A DNA stretch of 64,000 bases. It comes from Bacillus_BU sp051233475 (GTDB lineage: Bacteria; Bacillota; Bacilli; Bacillales; Cytobacillaceae). Location of the stretch: the NCBI RefSeq assembly GCF_051233475.1, contig NZ_JBKFGH010000006.1:186001-250000 (forward strand), in the 5' to 3' direction. The notes under the pieces are model-generated. The model was given only the letters and a program-made list of their open reading frames with translations. It made no database searches and was not told the DNA's origin. Within the stretch, counting starts at the first letter, position 1, and every line of letters starts with the position of its first letter. The translations under genes and the position numbers were made by a program. Shown in pieces: positions 41,192 through 50,228 of the stretch.

Positions 41192-41950
41192 ATGGATGTG
41201 GAGGTAAAAAACAATAGTAAGCAGATCTATCTTAAGGACCATGAAGTGAAAGAACTGATTAAAAGAAGCCAAACAGGGGATCAAGCCGCCCGGGACTTGA
41301 TTGTTGAAAAAAACATGAGGCTTGTATGGTCTGTTGTTCAGCGATTTCTAAATCGTGGCTATGAGCCAGATGATCTCTTTCAGATAGGCTGCATTGGACT
41401 GTTAAAGTCGGTCGATAAATTCGATTTATCGTATGATGTTAAATTCTCCACTTATGCCGTTCCAATGATTATTGGTGAGATCCAGAGGTTCATTAGAGAT
41501 GATGGAACCGTTAAGGTAAGCAGATCATTAAAGGAATTAGGGAACAAAATACGCAAGGCTAAAGATGAACTGTCTAAAACGATTGGCAGAATCCCAACTG
41601 TTAATGAGTTGGCTGAGTTTTTGGAGATTTCAGCTGAAGATATTATCATGGCACAGGAGGCTAGCAGAACACCAACCTCCATTCATGAAACTGTATTTGA
41701 AAATGACGGGGATCCCATTACGTTGTTAGATCAAATTGATGATGGAAATGAAGAAAAATGGTTCGACAAAATTGCCCTAAAAGAAGCCATACTTGAGCTT
41801 GATGATCGGGAAAGATTAATTGTATACCTTAGGTATTATAAGGATCAGACTCAATCAGAGGTTGCTGCAAGGCTAGGGATTTCCCAAGTTCAAGTATCAA
41901 GATTGGAGAAAAAGATTCTCCAGCACATGAAAGACCGTATGGATCTATAA
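41192..41950 (+). CDS. sigF: Forespore sigma factor SigF
   Basis: A 252-residue sigma-70-family factor, first forespore-specific sigma. Region 2 (NMRLVWSVVQRFLNRGYEPDDLFQIGCIG), region 3 and region 4 helix-turn-helix (DQTQSEVAARLGISQVQVSRLEKKIL) are all present. Start ATG 41192 is preferred to the TTG two codons earlier because AAGGAG lies 8 nt upstream. No clear terminator follows; a palindromic block separates it from spoVAA. Confidence 0.96.
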   Translation: MDVEVKNNSKQIYLKDHEVKELIKRSQTGDQAARDLIVEKNMRLVWSVVQRFLNRGYEPDDLFQIGCIGLLKSVDKFDLSYDVKFSTYAVPMIIGEIQRFIRDDGTVKVSRSLKELGNKIRKAKDELSKTIGRIPTVNELAEFLEISAEDIIMAQEASRTPTSIHETVFENDGDPITLLDQIDDGNEEKWFDKIALKEAILELDDRERLIVYLRYYKDQTQSEVAARLGISQVQVSRLEKKILQHMKDRMDL

Positions 41951-42012
41951 TCCGTGCGGTTTTTTTCTTTGTTTAGGAAATAACAGATTCTTATGCTGTG
42001 GATAACTTTTAC

Positions 42013-42155
42013 AACGCTAGACTCGCCCAGCTCCTAGTGGACTTCGCCCACCTCCCTACGATAAGTCAACATCGAATCGCTATCGCTCTTCGTGTTTCCT
42101 TTATCTCAGTCGATGTGCTCCAGTCCTGTCGTGAGCTACCCGGGCGCTTGCGCTT
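42013..42155. repeat. Palindromic block R3 between sigF and spoVAA
   Basis: A GC-richer insert starting near AACGCTAGACTCGCCCAGCTC and ending GAGCTACCCGGGCGCTTGCGC; the outer parts are partly inverted copies, and ACATCGA (42069-42075) / TCGATGT (42110-42116) pair inside. The open frame that extends spoVAA upstream runs through it and is not coding. Only one copy in the window; the composition resembles dispersed repeats of Bacillaceae. Confidence 0.55.
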
Positions 42156-42204
42156 TTGTTCTTTACCTCCAAAATTTGGCCAACATGAAAAAATTTCTGT
42201 AACT

Positions 42205-42211
42205 CATACTA
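42205..42211 (+). promoter_or_regulatory. SigG-type -10 element before spoVAA
   Basis: CATACTA matches the SigG -10 consensus CATNNTA, 35 bp before the spoVAA start. The -35 (expected TGMATA) is not clear, so this is tentative. spoVA is SigG-dependent in B. subtilis. Confidence 0.35.
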
Positions 42212-42246
42212 CTTATAAGAAATCATTGGTTTGGGAAGTGAATGGG

Positions 42247-42867
42247 ATGGAAAAAACAATCTACATTCGCATGAGGAACCGCAGCCAAGTTCGACAAGAG
42301 GGAAAAGTATATATACAGGATATCGCTCAAATTATTGCTGATGATCACCTTGATAAACAAATTCGCGTACTCGAAGTTTATCAAGTGAAAAATGAAGATC
42401 GAAATATTGTTGTGGTAGATGCGATGACCGTAATAAAGAAAATAACAAAGGTGTTTCCAGACTACGAGGTTCAGATGATTGGACCATCACAGACGATTGT
42501 TGAGGTTATTTTTAAAAAAAGAAAGTTTTCGTTGCCCGCTTTTCTGTTAATTTGGTTTTTATTATTTTTCGGAGCCGCCCTAACGATTATGAACTTTCAT
42601 GAAGATGTCAGCATGCAAATTGTTCAACAAAGGTTGTATACGATTATCACAGGAAAAAAAGAAGTGAAGCCGCTCCTATTTCAAATTCCATACTCCTTCG
42701 GCTTGGGACTTGGGATGGTGCTTTTCTTTAATCATTTCTTTAGGAAAAGAATTAATGAAGAACCAAGCCCCCTCGAAGTGGAAATGTTTAATTATCAGCA
42801 AGATATAGATCAATATGTCATCATGCACGAAAACAAAGAAAGTATGAAGCATATCGATGATCATTGA
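42247..42867 (+). CDS. spoVAA: Stage V sporulation protein AA
   Basis: A 206-residue protein, the B. subtilis length, required for dipicolinate uptake by the spore. An N-terminal soluble region (MEKTIYIRMRNRSQVRQ, then IVVVDAMTVIKKI) and two C-terminal transmembrane helices (about 100-120 and 150-170). The frame runs 249 bp further upstream through palindrome R3, but ATG 42247 gives the family N-terminus. Its end overlaps spoVAB by 11 bases. Confidence 0.93.
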   Translation: MEKTIYIRMRNRSQVRQEGKVYIQDIAQIIADDHLDKQIRVLEVYQVKNEDRNIVVVDAMTVIKKITKVFPDYEVQMIGPSQTIVEVIFKKRKFSLPAFLLIWFLLFFGAALTIMNFHEDVSMQIVQQRLYTIITGKKEVKPLLFQIPYSFGLGLGMVLFFNHFFRKRINEEPSPLEVEMFNYQQDIDQYVIMHENKESMKHIDDH

Positions 42868-43276
42868 TCTTATCCTTGTTATCTTTATTAGTCTTGCCGG
42901 TGGTTTAGCAGTTGGAGCGGGTTTTGTGGCTTTTTTAACCGTCTTGGGAATCATTCCAAGATTAACCCAGTTATCTAAAACGATGAAAATGATTCATTTT
43001 TATGAATGGGCGATTGTTTTTGGGGCTGTTTTTGGAACCTTCGCTAGTCTTAGAGACCCAATCATTATCCTCCCATCCTTTTTATTAATCATCCTTGGTT
43101 TAACCGGTGGTGTCTTTGTTGGAATGCTTGCTGCCGGATTAACGGAAGTATTAAATGTTTTCCCAATTTTAGCCAAACGTGTGGGAATTGAGGACCGGAT
43201 CGAAATCCTGATGATGGCAATTGTATTAGGGAAGGTTTTTGGTTCACTGTTTCATTGGATCTATTTTGTAAATTAA
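42857..43276 (+). CDS. spoVAB: Stage V sporulation protein AB
   Basis: A 139-residue integral membrane protein with four predicted helices; GGLAVGAGFVAFLTVLGIIPRL is the typical N-terminal span. It is part of the SpoVA dipicolinate channel apparatus. The start codon ATG overlaps the spoVAA end. In B. subtilis spoVAC follows; here the next gene, 24 bp on, is the spoVAE soluble protein. Confidence 0.92.
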   Translation: MIIDLILVIFISLAGGLAVGAGFVAFLTVLGIIPRLTQLSKTMKMIHFYEWAIVFGAVFGTFASLRDPIIILPSFLLIILGLTGGVFVGMLAAGLTEVLNVFPILAKRVGIEDRIEILMMAIVLGKVFGSLFHWIYFVN

Positions 43277-43300
43277 CGCTAGACGGGAAGGAATAACATC

Positions 43301-43885
43301 ATGAATCAACGGAGAAGGGTCATTTTAATTACAGATGGTGATGATTATGCAAGAAGGTCTGTAGAAACAGTGGCAGCAGAAATTGGCGGTAGGTGTATTT
43401 CGATGTCCCATGGGAATCCGTCTATATTAACTGGTCCGGAATTGGTTAAGCACATCAAAAAAACTCCCTATGACCCCGTGTTTGTCATGTTTGATGATAG
43501 TGGGTATGTTGGCGAAGGAGCCGGTGAAGAAGCATTAAAACATGTAGCTACCCACGAGGACATCGACGTTTTAGGTATCATAGCGGTTGCGGCTAAAACG
43601 AGGCAGGCTGAATGGACGAAAGTGGATGTTTGCATTGATAGGGAGGGGGTATTAACACCATATGGAGTCGATAAATATGGTGAACCCGAACTGGAAATAG
43701 GGCGGCTTTACGGGGACACGGTCTATTGTTTAGATCAGCTTAATGTTCCAATTATTGTTGGAATCGGAGACATTGGAAAAATGGCTCAGCATGATCATTA
43801 CGAAAGAGGGTCTCCCATTACGAAAAAAGCTGTAGATATCATTTTAGAAAGGAGTGGATATTATGGCAGCCAAAACAAAAGATAA
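43301..43885 (+). CDS. spoVAEA: Stage V sporulation protein AE, soluble subunit (SpoVAEA)
   Basis: A 194-residue protein with no membrane span: RRVILITDGDDYARRSVETVAAEIGGRCISMSHGNPS is the well-known start, split here by position. SpoVAEA sits on the outside of the inner spore membrane in B. subtilis and influences germination. GGAAGGA lies before the ATG. Its end overlaps spoVAF by 23 bases. Confidence 0.93.
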   Translation: MNQRRRVILITDGDDYARRSVETVAAEIGGRCISMSHGNPSILTGPELVKHIKKTPYDPVFVMFDDSGYVGEGAGEEALKHVATHEDIDVLGIIAVAAKTRQAEWTKVDVCIDREGVLTPYGVDKYGEPELEIGRLYGDTVYCLDQLNVPIIVGIGDIGKMAQHDHYERGSPITKKAVDIILERSGYYGSQNKR

Positions 43886-45344
43886 GATTCCAATTCCCGA
43901 GTCAGTGGAAGAAATAGAGGATTTTTTTAAAGAAAAAATTGGCCTGGAAAGCAGCTTTGATCTAGGGGTTCGAAAGCTTAAAATAATCAGGAAAAATGTC
44001 CATCTTTACTATGTTAATGGGCTGGGGGATACTCAGTTCATTATGGAAATAATGGAGTCGCTGATCCGGATCAACGATCATGAAAAGCTATCTGCAAACC
44101 TGTTCCATATTATTGAAAATCATCTCATTCATCAATCTGTTAAACCAATTGAAACATTAGATGAAATGGTAGATCAGGTGTTGTCTGGTTTAATGGTAGT
44201 GGTGATTGAAGGTGAGCAAAAAGCCTTGGTGGTCGATGTCCGAAGTTATCCTGGGCGCCAGCCGCAAGAACCTGATACAGAAAAGGTTGTCCGTGGTTCA
44301 CGAGATGGCTTTGTCGAAAATATTGTTGTAAACACAGCGTTAACGAGACGAAGAATTCGTGATGAGAGACTTCGATTTGAAATCATTAAAGTTGGGGAAC
44401 GCTCAAAGACCGATATTGCCGTTGCTTATATTAAGGACGTAGCCGACACAGATCTTATCAGCATCATTAAAAAAGAAATACAAGCTATTAAAATAGATGG
44501 TTTAACAATGGCGGATAAAGCTGTAGAAGAATTTTTACTAAAGCAGGGGTATAACCCTTATCCACTTGTTAGGTATACCGAAAGAGCGGATGTGGCAGCC
44601 ACGCATCTTTTAGAGGGGCATGTCCTGATTTATGTCGATACCTCACCGAGCGTCATCATAACGCCGACGACTTACTTTCATCATATGCAGCATGCAGAGG
44701 AATTCCGTCAATCACCTGCTGTTGGAACGTTTGTAAGATGGGTGCGCTTCCTTGGGGTTATAATCTCGATATTTCTCTTGCCTTTATGGTTTCTGTTCGT
44801 TGTAGAGCCCCATTTTTTACCAGAGCAGCTAGCGTTTATCGGACCAAATAAGCATACAAATATTCCAATTGTAATCCAGCTTTTCCTAGCTGATATTGGG
44901 CTTGAATTCTTAAGACTAGCAGCAATACATACCCCTACACCTCTTTCAACCGCAATGGGCTTAATTGCTGCGGTGTTAATTGGTCAAATAGCGATTGAAG
45001 TAGGCTTATTTGTCCCTGAAGTGATTCTTTATGCTTCCCTTGCCACAATTGGTACGTTTACAACGCCAAGCTATGAACTAAGTATTGCAAATAAAATTGG
45101 CAGACTAATGTTGTTAATCGCGGTTGCAATCTTTCATGCACCAGGATTCGTCATTGGCTCTACCGTATATTTCTTATTATTAGTGGCAATCCGCTCATTA
45201 AATACGCCTTATCTGTGGCCGTTTCTTCCATTTAATCCAAGAGCAGCTTGGCAAATTTTGATCCGTACAAGTGTGCCTGGCGATAAAATTCGGCCAAGTA
45301 TTGTTCACCCAAAAAACCGTCAAAAGCAACCGGCTAATTCCTAG
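43863..45344 (+). CDS. spoVAF: Stage V sporulation protein AF (GerA-family A-type)
   Basis: A 493-residue protein, identical in length to B. subtilis SpoVAF, homologous to germinant-receptor A subunits. A large N-terminal soluble domain (about 1-290, with the NIVVNTALTRRRIRDERLRFE-type GerA motif in pieces) and four to six C-terminal helices (from about 295). Start 43863 has AAAGGAG 6-7 nt upstream. SpoVAF interacts with FigP and promotes dipicolinate release in B. subtilis. Confidence 0.94.
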   Translation: MAAKTKDKIPIPESVEEIEDFFKEKIGLESSFDLGVRKLKIIRKNVHLYYVNGLGDTQFIMEIMESLIRINDHEKLSANLFHIIENHLIHQSVKPIETLDEMVDQVLSGLMVVVIEGEQKALVVDVRSYPGRQPQEPDTEKVVRGSRDGFVENIVVNTALTRRRIRDERLRFEIIKVGERSKTDIAVAYIKDVADTDLISIIKKEIQAIKIDGLTMADKAVEEFLLKQGYNPYPLVRYTERADVAATHLLEGHVLIYVDTSPSVIITPTTYFHHMQHAEEFRQSPAVGTFVRWVRFLGVIISIFLLPLWFLFVVEPHFLPEQLAFIGPNKHTNIPIVIQLFLADIGLEFLRLAAIHTPTPLSTAMGLIAAVLIGQIAIEVGLFVPEVILYASLATIGTFTTPSYELSIANKIGRLMLLIAVAIFHAPGFVIGSTVYFLLLVAIRSLNTPYLWPFLPFNPRAAWQILIRTSVPGDKIRPSIVHPKNRQKQPANS

Positions 45345-45410
45345 AAAATGATTTACAGACGAATGGTAATTATGATAAAGTTGGTTTAATTAAATTTTGG
45401 ATACAGAAAA

Positions 45411-45444
45411 ATAGACAGTATCTCTCGCAGAAACTGTCTATTTA
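45411..45444 (+). terminator. Terminator-like hairpin between spoVAF and lysA
   Basis: ATAGACAGT / ACTGTCTAT stem with a 13-nt loop and a T-rich tail. Confidence 0.65.
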
Positions 45445-45481
45445 CTTATATATTTGAAATGCATTTTCGGAGGGGAAAACG

Positions 45482-46801
45482 ATGTATTTTCACGGAACAA
45501 CTAAAATTAATAATAGGGGTCACTTAGAAATAGGCGGCTTAGATACAGTAGACTTGGCGGAACACTTCGGGACCCCGCTCTATGTGTATGATGTAGCGTT
45601 AATCCGCGAACGAGCTCGAGGGTTTAAGAAAACGTTTGATCTTCTTAATGTACCTGCTCAAGTTGCTTATGCAAGCAAGGCCTTTTCAACAGTTGCAATG
45701 GTGCAATTGGCTAACGAAGAAGGGCTATCCCTTGATGTCGTGTCAGGTGGAGAGTTATATACTGCTCTACAAGCTGAATTTCCAGCTGAAAAAATCCACT
45801 TTCACGGAAATAACAAAAGTGTTGAAGAGTTAGCAATGGCTATTGATGCCCAAATCGGTTGTATCGTAGTGGATAATTTTTATGAACTAGAGCTGCTGGC
45901 ACAAATTTGTGAGAGCAAAAAAGTAAAGACAAGTATCTTATTAAGGGTTACTCCAGGTATTGAGGCACACACCCACGATTATATTTTAACAGGCCAGGAA
46001 GATTCAAAATTTGGCTTTGATTTACAAAACGGGCAAGCGGAAAAAGCATTGCTTGAAGCATTAAAATCGGAATGGTTTGATGTTTTGGGTGTCCATTGCC
46101 ATATTGGCTCACAGATATTTGAAACGACAGGTTTTATTTTAGCGGCCCAAAAGTTGTTTGAGAAATTGTCACAATGGCAGAACTCCCACCAGTTTCATTC
46201 AAAGGTATTAAATTTAGGTGGAGGCTTTGGAATCCGTTACACCGATGAGGACGAGCCGTTACAAGCACATCAATATGTTGAGGAAATCATTTCAGAGGTT
46301 AAGAAGCTGGCACAACAAAATAATATGCAGATGCCAGAAATATGGATAGAGCCAGGAAGATCATTAGTAGGAGATGCGGGGACTACCCTATATAAAGTGG
46401 GTTCACGCAAAGAGGTTCCAAATGTACGAAATTATTTAGCTGTTGATGGAGGAATGACTGATAATATTCGTCCAGCCCTTTATCAAGCTAAATACGAAGC
46501 TGTTTTAGCTAACCGTCCATTAGCTGCAATTGAAGAGACTGTGTCAATTGCCGGAAAATGCTGTGAGTCCGGGGATATGCTTATTTGGGATCTTCCATTG
46601 CCAAAAGCTTGTGACAATGATCTATTAGCTGTCTTTTGTACGGGGGCTTATGGTTATTCAATGTCCAATAACTATAATCGAATTCCACGACCGCCAGTTG
46701 TTTTTGTAGAAAATGGGGAAGCAACTCTTGTAGTTAAAAGAGAATCCTATCAGGACCTTGTAAGACTTGATTTACCATTAAATTCTAAAGTAAAAATCTG
46801 A
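45482..46801 (+). CDS. lysA: Diaminopimelate decarboxylase LysA
   Basis: A 439-residue PLP enzyme making lysine from meso-diaminopimelate. VAYASKAFST carries the PLP lysine (Lys66), GGGFG and EPGRS are the phosphate and substrate loops, and CCESGD carries the Cys used from the other subunit. GGAGGGG precedes the ATG. Location next to spoVAF matches B. subtilis. A c-di-AMP riboswitch follows, so it does not share the kimA message unless by read-through. Confidence 0.96.
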   Translation: MYFHGTTKINNRGHLEIGGLDTVDLAEHFGTPLYVYDVALIRERARGFKKTFDLLNVPAQVAYASKAFSTVAMVQLANEEGLSLDVVSGGELYTALQAEFPAEKIHFHGNNKSVEELAMAIDAQIGCIVVDNFYELELLAQICESKKVKTSILLRVTPGIEAHTHDYILTGQEDSKFGFDLQNGQAEKALLEALKSEWFDVLGVHCHIGSQIFETTGFILAAQKLFEKLSQWQNSHQFHSKVLNLGGGFGIRYTDEDEPLQAHQYVEEIISEVKKLAQQNNMQMPEIWIEPGRSLVGDAGTTLYKVGSRKEVPNVRNYLAVDGGMTDNIRPALYQAKYEAVLANRPLAAIEETVSIAGKCCESGDMLIWDLPLPKACDNDLLAVFCTGAYGYSMSNNYNRIPRPPVVFVENGEATLVVKRESYQDLVRLDLPLNSKVKI

Positions 46802-46865
46802 GAAAAAAATACTCTTTACAAACTATAGAGTACGGGAGTATTATTATCATCAGTTTCATATTTCT

Positions 46866-47046
46866 AAATCGCTTAATCCAATTGGAACGGGGAAACCAAT
46901 TTGCGGGCTACTTTGCTCGCTTGGGGTGAATACTTATGTACGCTCAGCTGTGGCGCATGGCGCTTCTGCTCTTCTACTAAGTTAGGGCTATTCTATGGTC
47001 CGAATCCGACAGCTAACCTCGTAAGCGTTATGGGAGAGGAAGATGA
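46866..47046 (+). ncRNA. c-di-AMP riboswitch (ydaO-yuaA type)
   Basis: Hallmark blocks occur in order: AATCGCTTAATCC, GGAACGGGGAAACCAATT, TTGGGGTGAAT, CCGAATCCGACAGCTAACC and TCGTAAGCGT, then GGGAGAGGAAG. These define the ydaO riboswitch that switches off potassium and osmolyte import genes when c-di-AMP is high. Confidence 0.95.
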
Positions 47047-47072
47047 CAACTGATGTGACATTGTTTAAATAT

Positions 47073-47111
47073 GTCCACAGAGGGATGTTTCATGCTCTGT
47101 GGACTTTTTTT
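47073..47111 (+). terminator. Riboswitch-controlled terminator ahead of kimA
   Basis: GTCCACAGAG / CTCTGTGGAC perfect stem with a 12-nt loop and T7, right after the riboswitch. Confidence 0.93.
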
Positions 47112-47175
47112 GTTTATTCGATGATTCTATTTAAGGGAAAAAGGTTTTAATTTTTATGTTGGTGGTGTTGGAGTC

Positions 47176-48999
47176 ATGTTGTCAGCGGTAAAAAGGTTTT
47201 TAATTGGCCGTCCGTTAAAATCAGCCGCGCTTGGTGAGCAAAAGCTTAACAAGTTAAAAGCATTAGCTATTCTTTCTTCGGATGCACTTTCATCGGTAGC
47301 ATACGGAACAGAGCAAATTTTATTAGTATTGGTTACGGTGAGTACTGTGGCCTTTTGGTACTCCTTACCTATTGCAGTAGGAGTTTTATTTCTATTAACG
47401 GCACTTATTTTATCGTATCGCCAAATTATTTTTTCTTATCCGCATGGTGGAGGAGCTTATGTCGTTTCGAAGGAAAACCTGGGAGTGAACGCTGGCCTGA
47501 TTGCAGGCGGTTCATTGCTTGTAGATTATATACTGACTGTTGCGGTAAGTGTTTCTGCCGGAACAGATGCGATTACGTCTGCATTTCCTAAATTACATGA
47601 TCATACGATATTGATTGCTATTATTCTTGTTATTTTCATTACATTGTTAAATTTAAGAGGCGTAACAGAATCTGCTTCCATTCTTGCTTATCCGGTTTAT
47701 CTTTTTGTCATTGCCCTATTCGTTCTAATTGGAGTTGGCGGATTCAAAATTTTGACCGGGCAGGTATCGCCGGAATTACACCCAACTCTCGGGACTCCTG
47801 TTGCTGGAATTACCTTATTTTTATTGTTACGGGCTTTTGCCTCTGGATGTTCAGCCTTGACAGGCGTTGAGGCCATTTCTAACGCAATCCCGAACTTTAA
47901 AGATCCTGCACCCAATAATGCAGCGAAAACATTAATATTAATGGGTTCTTTACTTGCAATTTTGTTTTCTGGTATTACTTTTTTAGCTTATTATTACGGG
48001 ATTAAGCCATCTCCAACGGAAACGGTAGTATCACAAATCGCGAATCAAACATTTGGCCGCAATGTCATGTATTACTTCATTCAAGGTACAACCGCTTTAA
48101 TTCTTGTCTTGGCGGCGAATACTGGTTACTCTGCTTTCCCATTGTTAGCTTATAATTTGGCGAAAGATAAGTATATCCCTCGGATGTTTACTATGCGTGG
48201 AGATCGTTTAGGATACTCAAACGGAATATTAACACTTGGGGTTGCTTCGATTATTCTCATTATTGCTTTTAAAGGTGAAACGGAACAATTGATCCCTCTA
48301 TATGCTGTTGGTGTTTTTATTCCGTTTACATTGTCGCAATCCGGGATGATTGTGAAATGGTTTCGGGAAAAACCAAAGGGCTGGGGATATAAATTTATTA
48401 TTAATTTCGTGGGTGCTTTGATTAGTTTTACTGTTATGATGATCTTTTTTATCACAAAGTTTACCCAGGTGTGGTCCGTTCTTCTGTTCTTACCTATCAT
48501 TGTGTACTGTTTTCACCGAATTAACAGACATTATGAATCAGTTGGAGAACAATTACGGCTCAAAGCAGGTGAACCTGCTGTTTTAATTGAAGGAAATGTA
48601 ATCATCGTTCCAGTAGCTGGGATCACCCAGGTAGTTGAAAACTCGATTAACTATGCAAAATCCTTAACTGATCAAGTGATTGCGGTTTATGTTTCCTTTG
48701 ATCGTGAAGATGAAAAGCTATTTGAACAGAAGTGGAAAAGCTGGCAACCGGATGTCAGATTGGTTACCTTACATTCGCACTATCGAAGCATTATTCAACC
48801 GTTAACGAAGTTTATTGATACAGTAGAGCATAAGGCTGCCGAGTCAAACTATTGGGTAACGGTATTAATTCCACAATTTATACCGAAAAAAAGCTGGCAT
48901 AATATATTGCATAATCAATCAAGTATATTAATTCGTGCCTTTTTGTTATATAAAAGAAAGGTTGTTGTAGCAACTGTTCCGTATCACTTCCAAAAATAA
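47176..48999 (+). CDS. kimA: High-affinity potassium importer KimA
   Basis: A 607-residue APC-fold protein, the same length as B. subtilis KimA (YdaO) and very similar in segments such as KRFLIGRPLKSAALGEQKL, LSSDALSSVAYGTEQI, GGAYVVSKENLG and the end VATVPYHFQK. Twelve transmembrane helices (to about residue 455) are followed by a cytosolic C-terminal domain of about 150 residues. It imports K+ with protons. Control by the c-di-AMP riboswitch is expected, since c-di-AMP signals K+ sufficiency. Confidence 0.95.
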   Translation: MLSAVKRFLIGRPLKSAALGEQKLNKLKALAILSSDALSSVAYGTEQILLVLVTVSTVAFWYSLPIAVGVLFLLTALILSYRQIIFSYPHGGGAYVVSKENLGVNAGLIAGGSLLVDYILTVAVSVSAGTDAITSAFPKLHDHTILIAIILVIFITLLNLRGVTESASILAYPVYLFVIALFVLIGVGGFKILTGQVSPELHPTLGTPVAGITLFLLLRAFASGCSALTGVEAISNAIPNFKDPAPNNAAKTLILMGSLLAILFSGITFLAYYYGIKPSPTETVVSQIANQTFGRNVMYYFIQGTTALILVLAANTGYSAFPLLAYNLAKDKYIPRMFTMRGDRLGYSNGILTLGVASIILIIAFKGETEQLIPLYAVGVFIPFTLSQSGMIVKWFREKPKGWGYKFIINFVGALISFTVMMIFFITKFTQVWSVLLFLPIIVYCFHRINRHYESVGEQLRLKAGEPAVLIEGNVIIVPVAGITQVVENSINYAKSLTDQVIAVYVSFDREDEKLFEQKWKSWQPDVRLVTLHSHYRSIIQPLTKFIDTVEHKAAESNYWVTVLIPQFIPKKSWHNILHNQSSILIRAFLLYKRKVVVATVPYHFQK

Positions 49000-49237
49000 A
49001 CGGATTCCCTCCTCTGTTTGGGGATTAATGGAAATAGATGCTTTTTTAGTGTAGAATATGGTTATGAAATTATCATTGAACAAAATCAATGAATTTTGTA
49101 TGATGATAACAATGATGTTAGTTTGCAACAATCAAACTTGATTACATATAATGTCAAGGTAAAAGAAAATGGATTACATGTTAGCCGTTTTGAGATTTTG
49201 GTCTGGACATGTTTATTTAATTAATGAGGGATACAAT

Positions 49238-49603
49238 ATGTTAATTCGTTATAAAAAAACTTTTGAGAAAATTGCAATGGGCTTATTATCATTTATGCCA
49301 ACTGAAAAGGATTTGAAAAAGTTACAGCAAACGATGAAACAGTATGAGACGGATGAAAACTGGCAGCTTTTCCTCTGGAAAGAAGAGGATATTATTGGTT
49401 TGATCGGGGTCATTATTGAAGTAGATTGTTTGGAAATTCAGCATATTTCTGTGAATCCTTCACATCGACACCATGGGGTAGGAAAAGAAATGGTTATGGC
49501 CTTAAAGGAAATGTTTCCTGGTAAAGGCTTTAAACCGAATGAGTTAACTGCACCATTTATAGATAAATGTTTACAATGTGGAAATACAGAAGGCAGGGGA
49601 TAA
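49238..49603 (+). CDS. ribT: RibT-family GNAT acetyltransferase
   Basis: A 121-residue GNAT-fold protein starting MLIRYKKTFEKIAMGLLSFM, like B. subtilis RibT (124). IQHISVNPSHRHHGVGKEM is the acetyl-CoA-binding motif A (R/Q-x-x-G-x-G/A variant). In B. subtilis ribT closes the riboflavin operon ribD-E-A-H-T, but none of the other rib genes are here, so it is an orphan. Start 49238 is set by GAGGG; the frame from 49169 is longer without support. Ends directly at the ypuF end. Confidence 0.88.
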   Translation: MLIRYKKTFEKIAMGLLSFMPTEKDLKKLQQTMKQYETDENWQLFLWKEEDIIGLIGVIIEVDCLEIQHISVNPSHRHHGVGKEMVMALKEMFPGKGFKPNELTAPFIDKCLQCGNTEGRG

Positions 49604-49622
49604 CTATTCCCTGCCTTTTTTA
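49591..49622. terminator. Shared terminator formed by the ends of ribT and ypuF
   Basis: AGGCAGGG / CCCTGCCT stem with a 10-nt loop; T6 to the right, A-rich to the left. It lies within the last codons of both convergent genes, whose stop codons are adjacent (49601-49603 and 49604-49606). Confidence 0.85.
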
Positions 49623-50137
49623 TCGTTTTTTCTTGCCATGGCCACGGATCTTTCTTGAATAACATCACTGCGGTCTCTAAGCGCATGGCGATGAATAAGC
49701 TCTTTATTGTCTAGGTTGCTATCCACACCCCATTTAAGCCCTTTTGCAAAGGTAAGCTGCTGACATTCTCTTAATAAGCCAGGATCGGAAATTGGCAGAT
49801 TAAAGCTAGAGTAAGGGAACCCTGATTTAATATGTATGAGGCGCTCTTCTAAAAATGGTATTAAACTTGTTAAATTTATCCCAAGTTGATGTGCTGTCTG
49901 TTCTTGTCCTTGAAAGATGGCTAATGATTTTGAAAGGGTTCGTGCTGCACCGGATAGATTTCCTCTTCGATAATGATAATTTGATACGGCTAGCAAAATA
50001 AACCCAACCCAAATAGAGTGCTTATCTTGGTTGGCTGTTTCTTTCCAATATTCCTCTAAAATCTCATGACATTCAAAATAATCGCGATCGCTATGAAAGT
50101 GAACTAAAAATTGAATGTAGGCACTTGGATACATCAT
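49604..50137 (-). CDS. ypuF: DUF309 family protein YpuF
   Basis: A 177-residue all-helical protein with the DUF309 core FECHEILEEYWKETA near residues 20-35 and GFILLAVSNYHYRRGNLSGAARTL, the conserved H-E-x-L-E motif set. Function unknown. In B. subtilis ypuF lies between the rib operon and scpA; here it is retained but reads against ribT. Ribosome site is modest (AGGGAGAAG). Confidence 0.88.
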   Translation of the reverse strand: MMYPSAYIQFLVHFHSDRDYFECHEILEEYWKETANQDKHSIWVGFILLAVSNYHYRRGNLSGAARTLSKSLAIFQGQEQTAHQLGINLTSLIPFLEERLIHIKSGFPYSSFNLPISDPGLLRECQQLTFAKGLKWGVDSNLDNKELIHRHALRDRSDVIQERSVAMARKNDKKGRE

Positions 50138-50228
50138 ATTCTTCTCCCTACAAAAAAGTTAATAACATTTTAACATAATATAAAGTATAAAACCCAGCAG
50201 AGAGCTGGGCTGGTGTATTTTATAAAAT

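Noticed and set aside
41998..42246. 83-codon extension of spoVAA
   Set aside because: It runs through the palindromic block R3; the family N-terminus begins at 42247.
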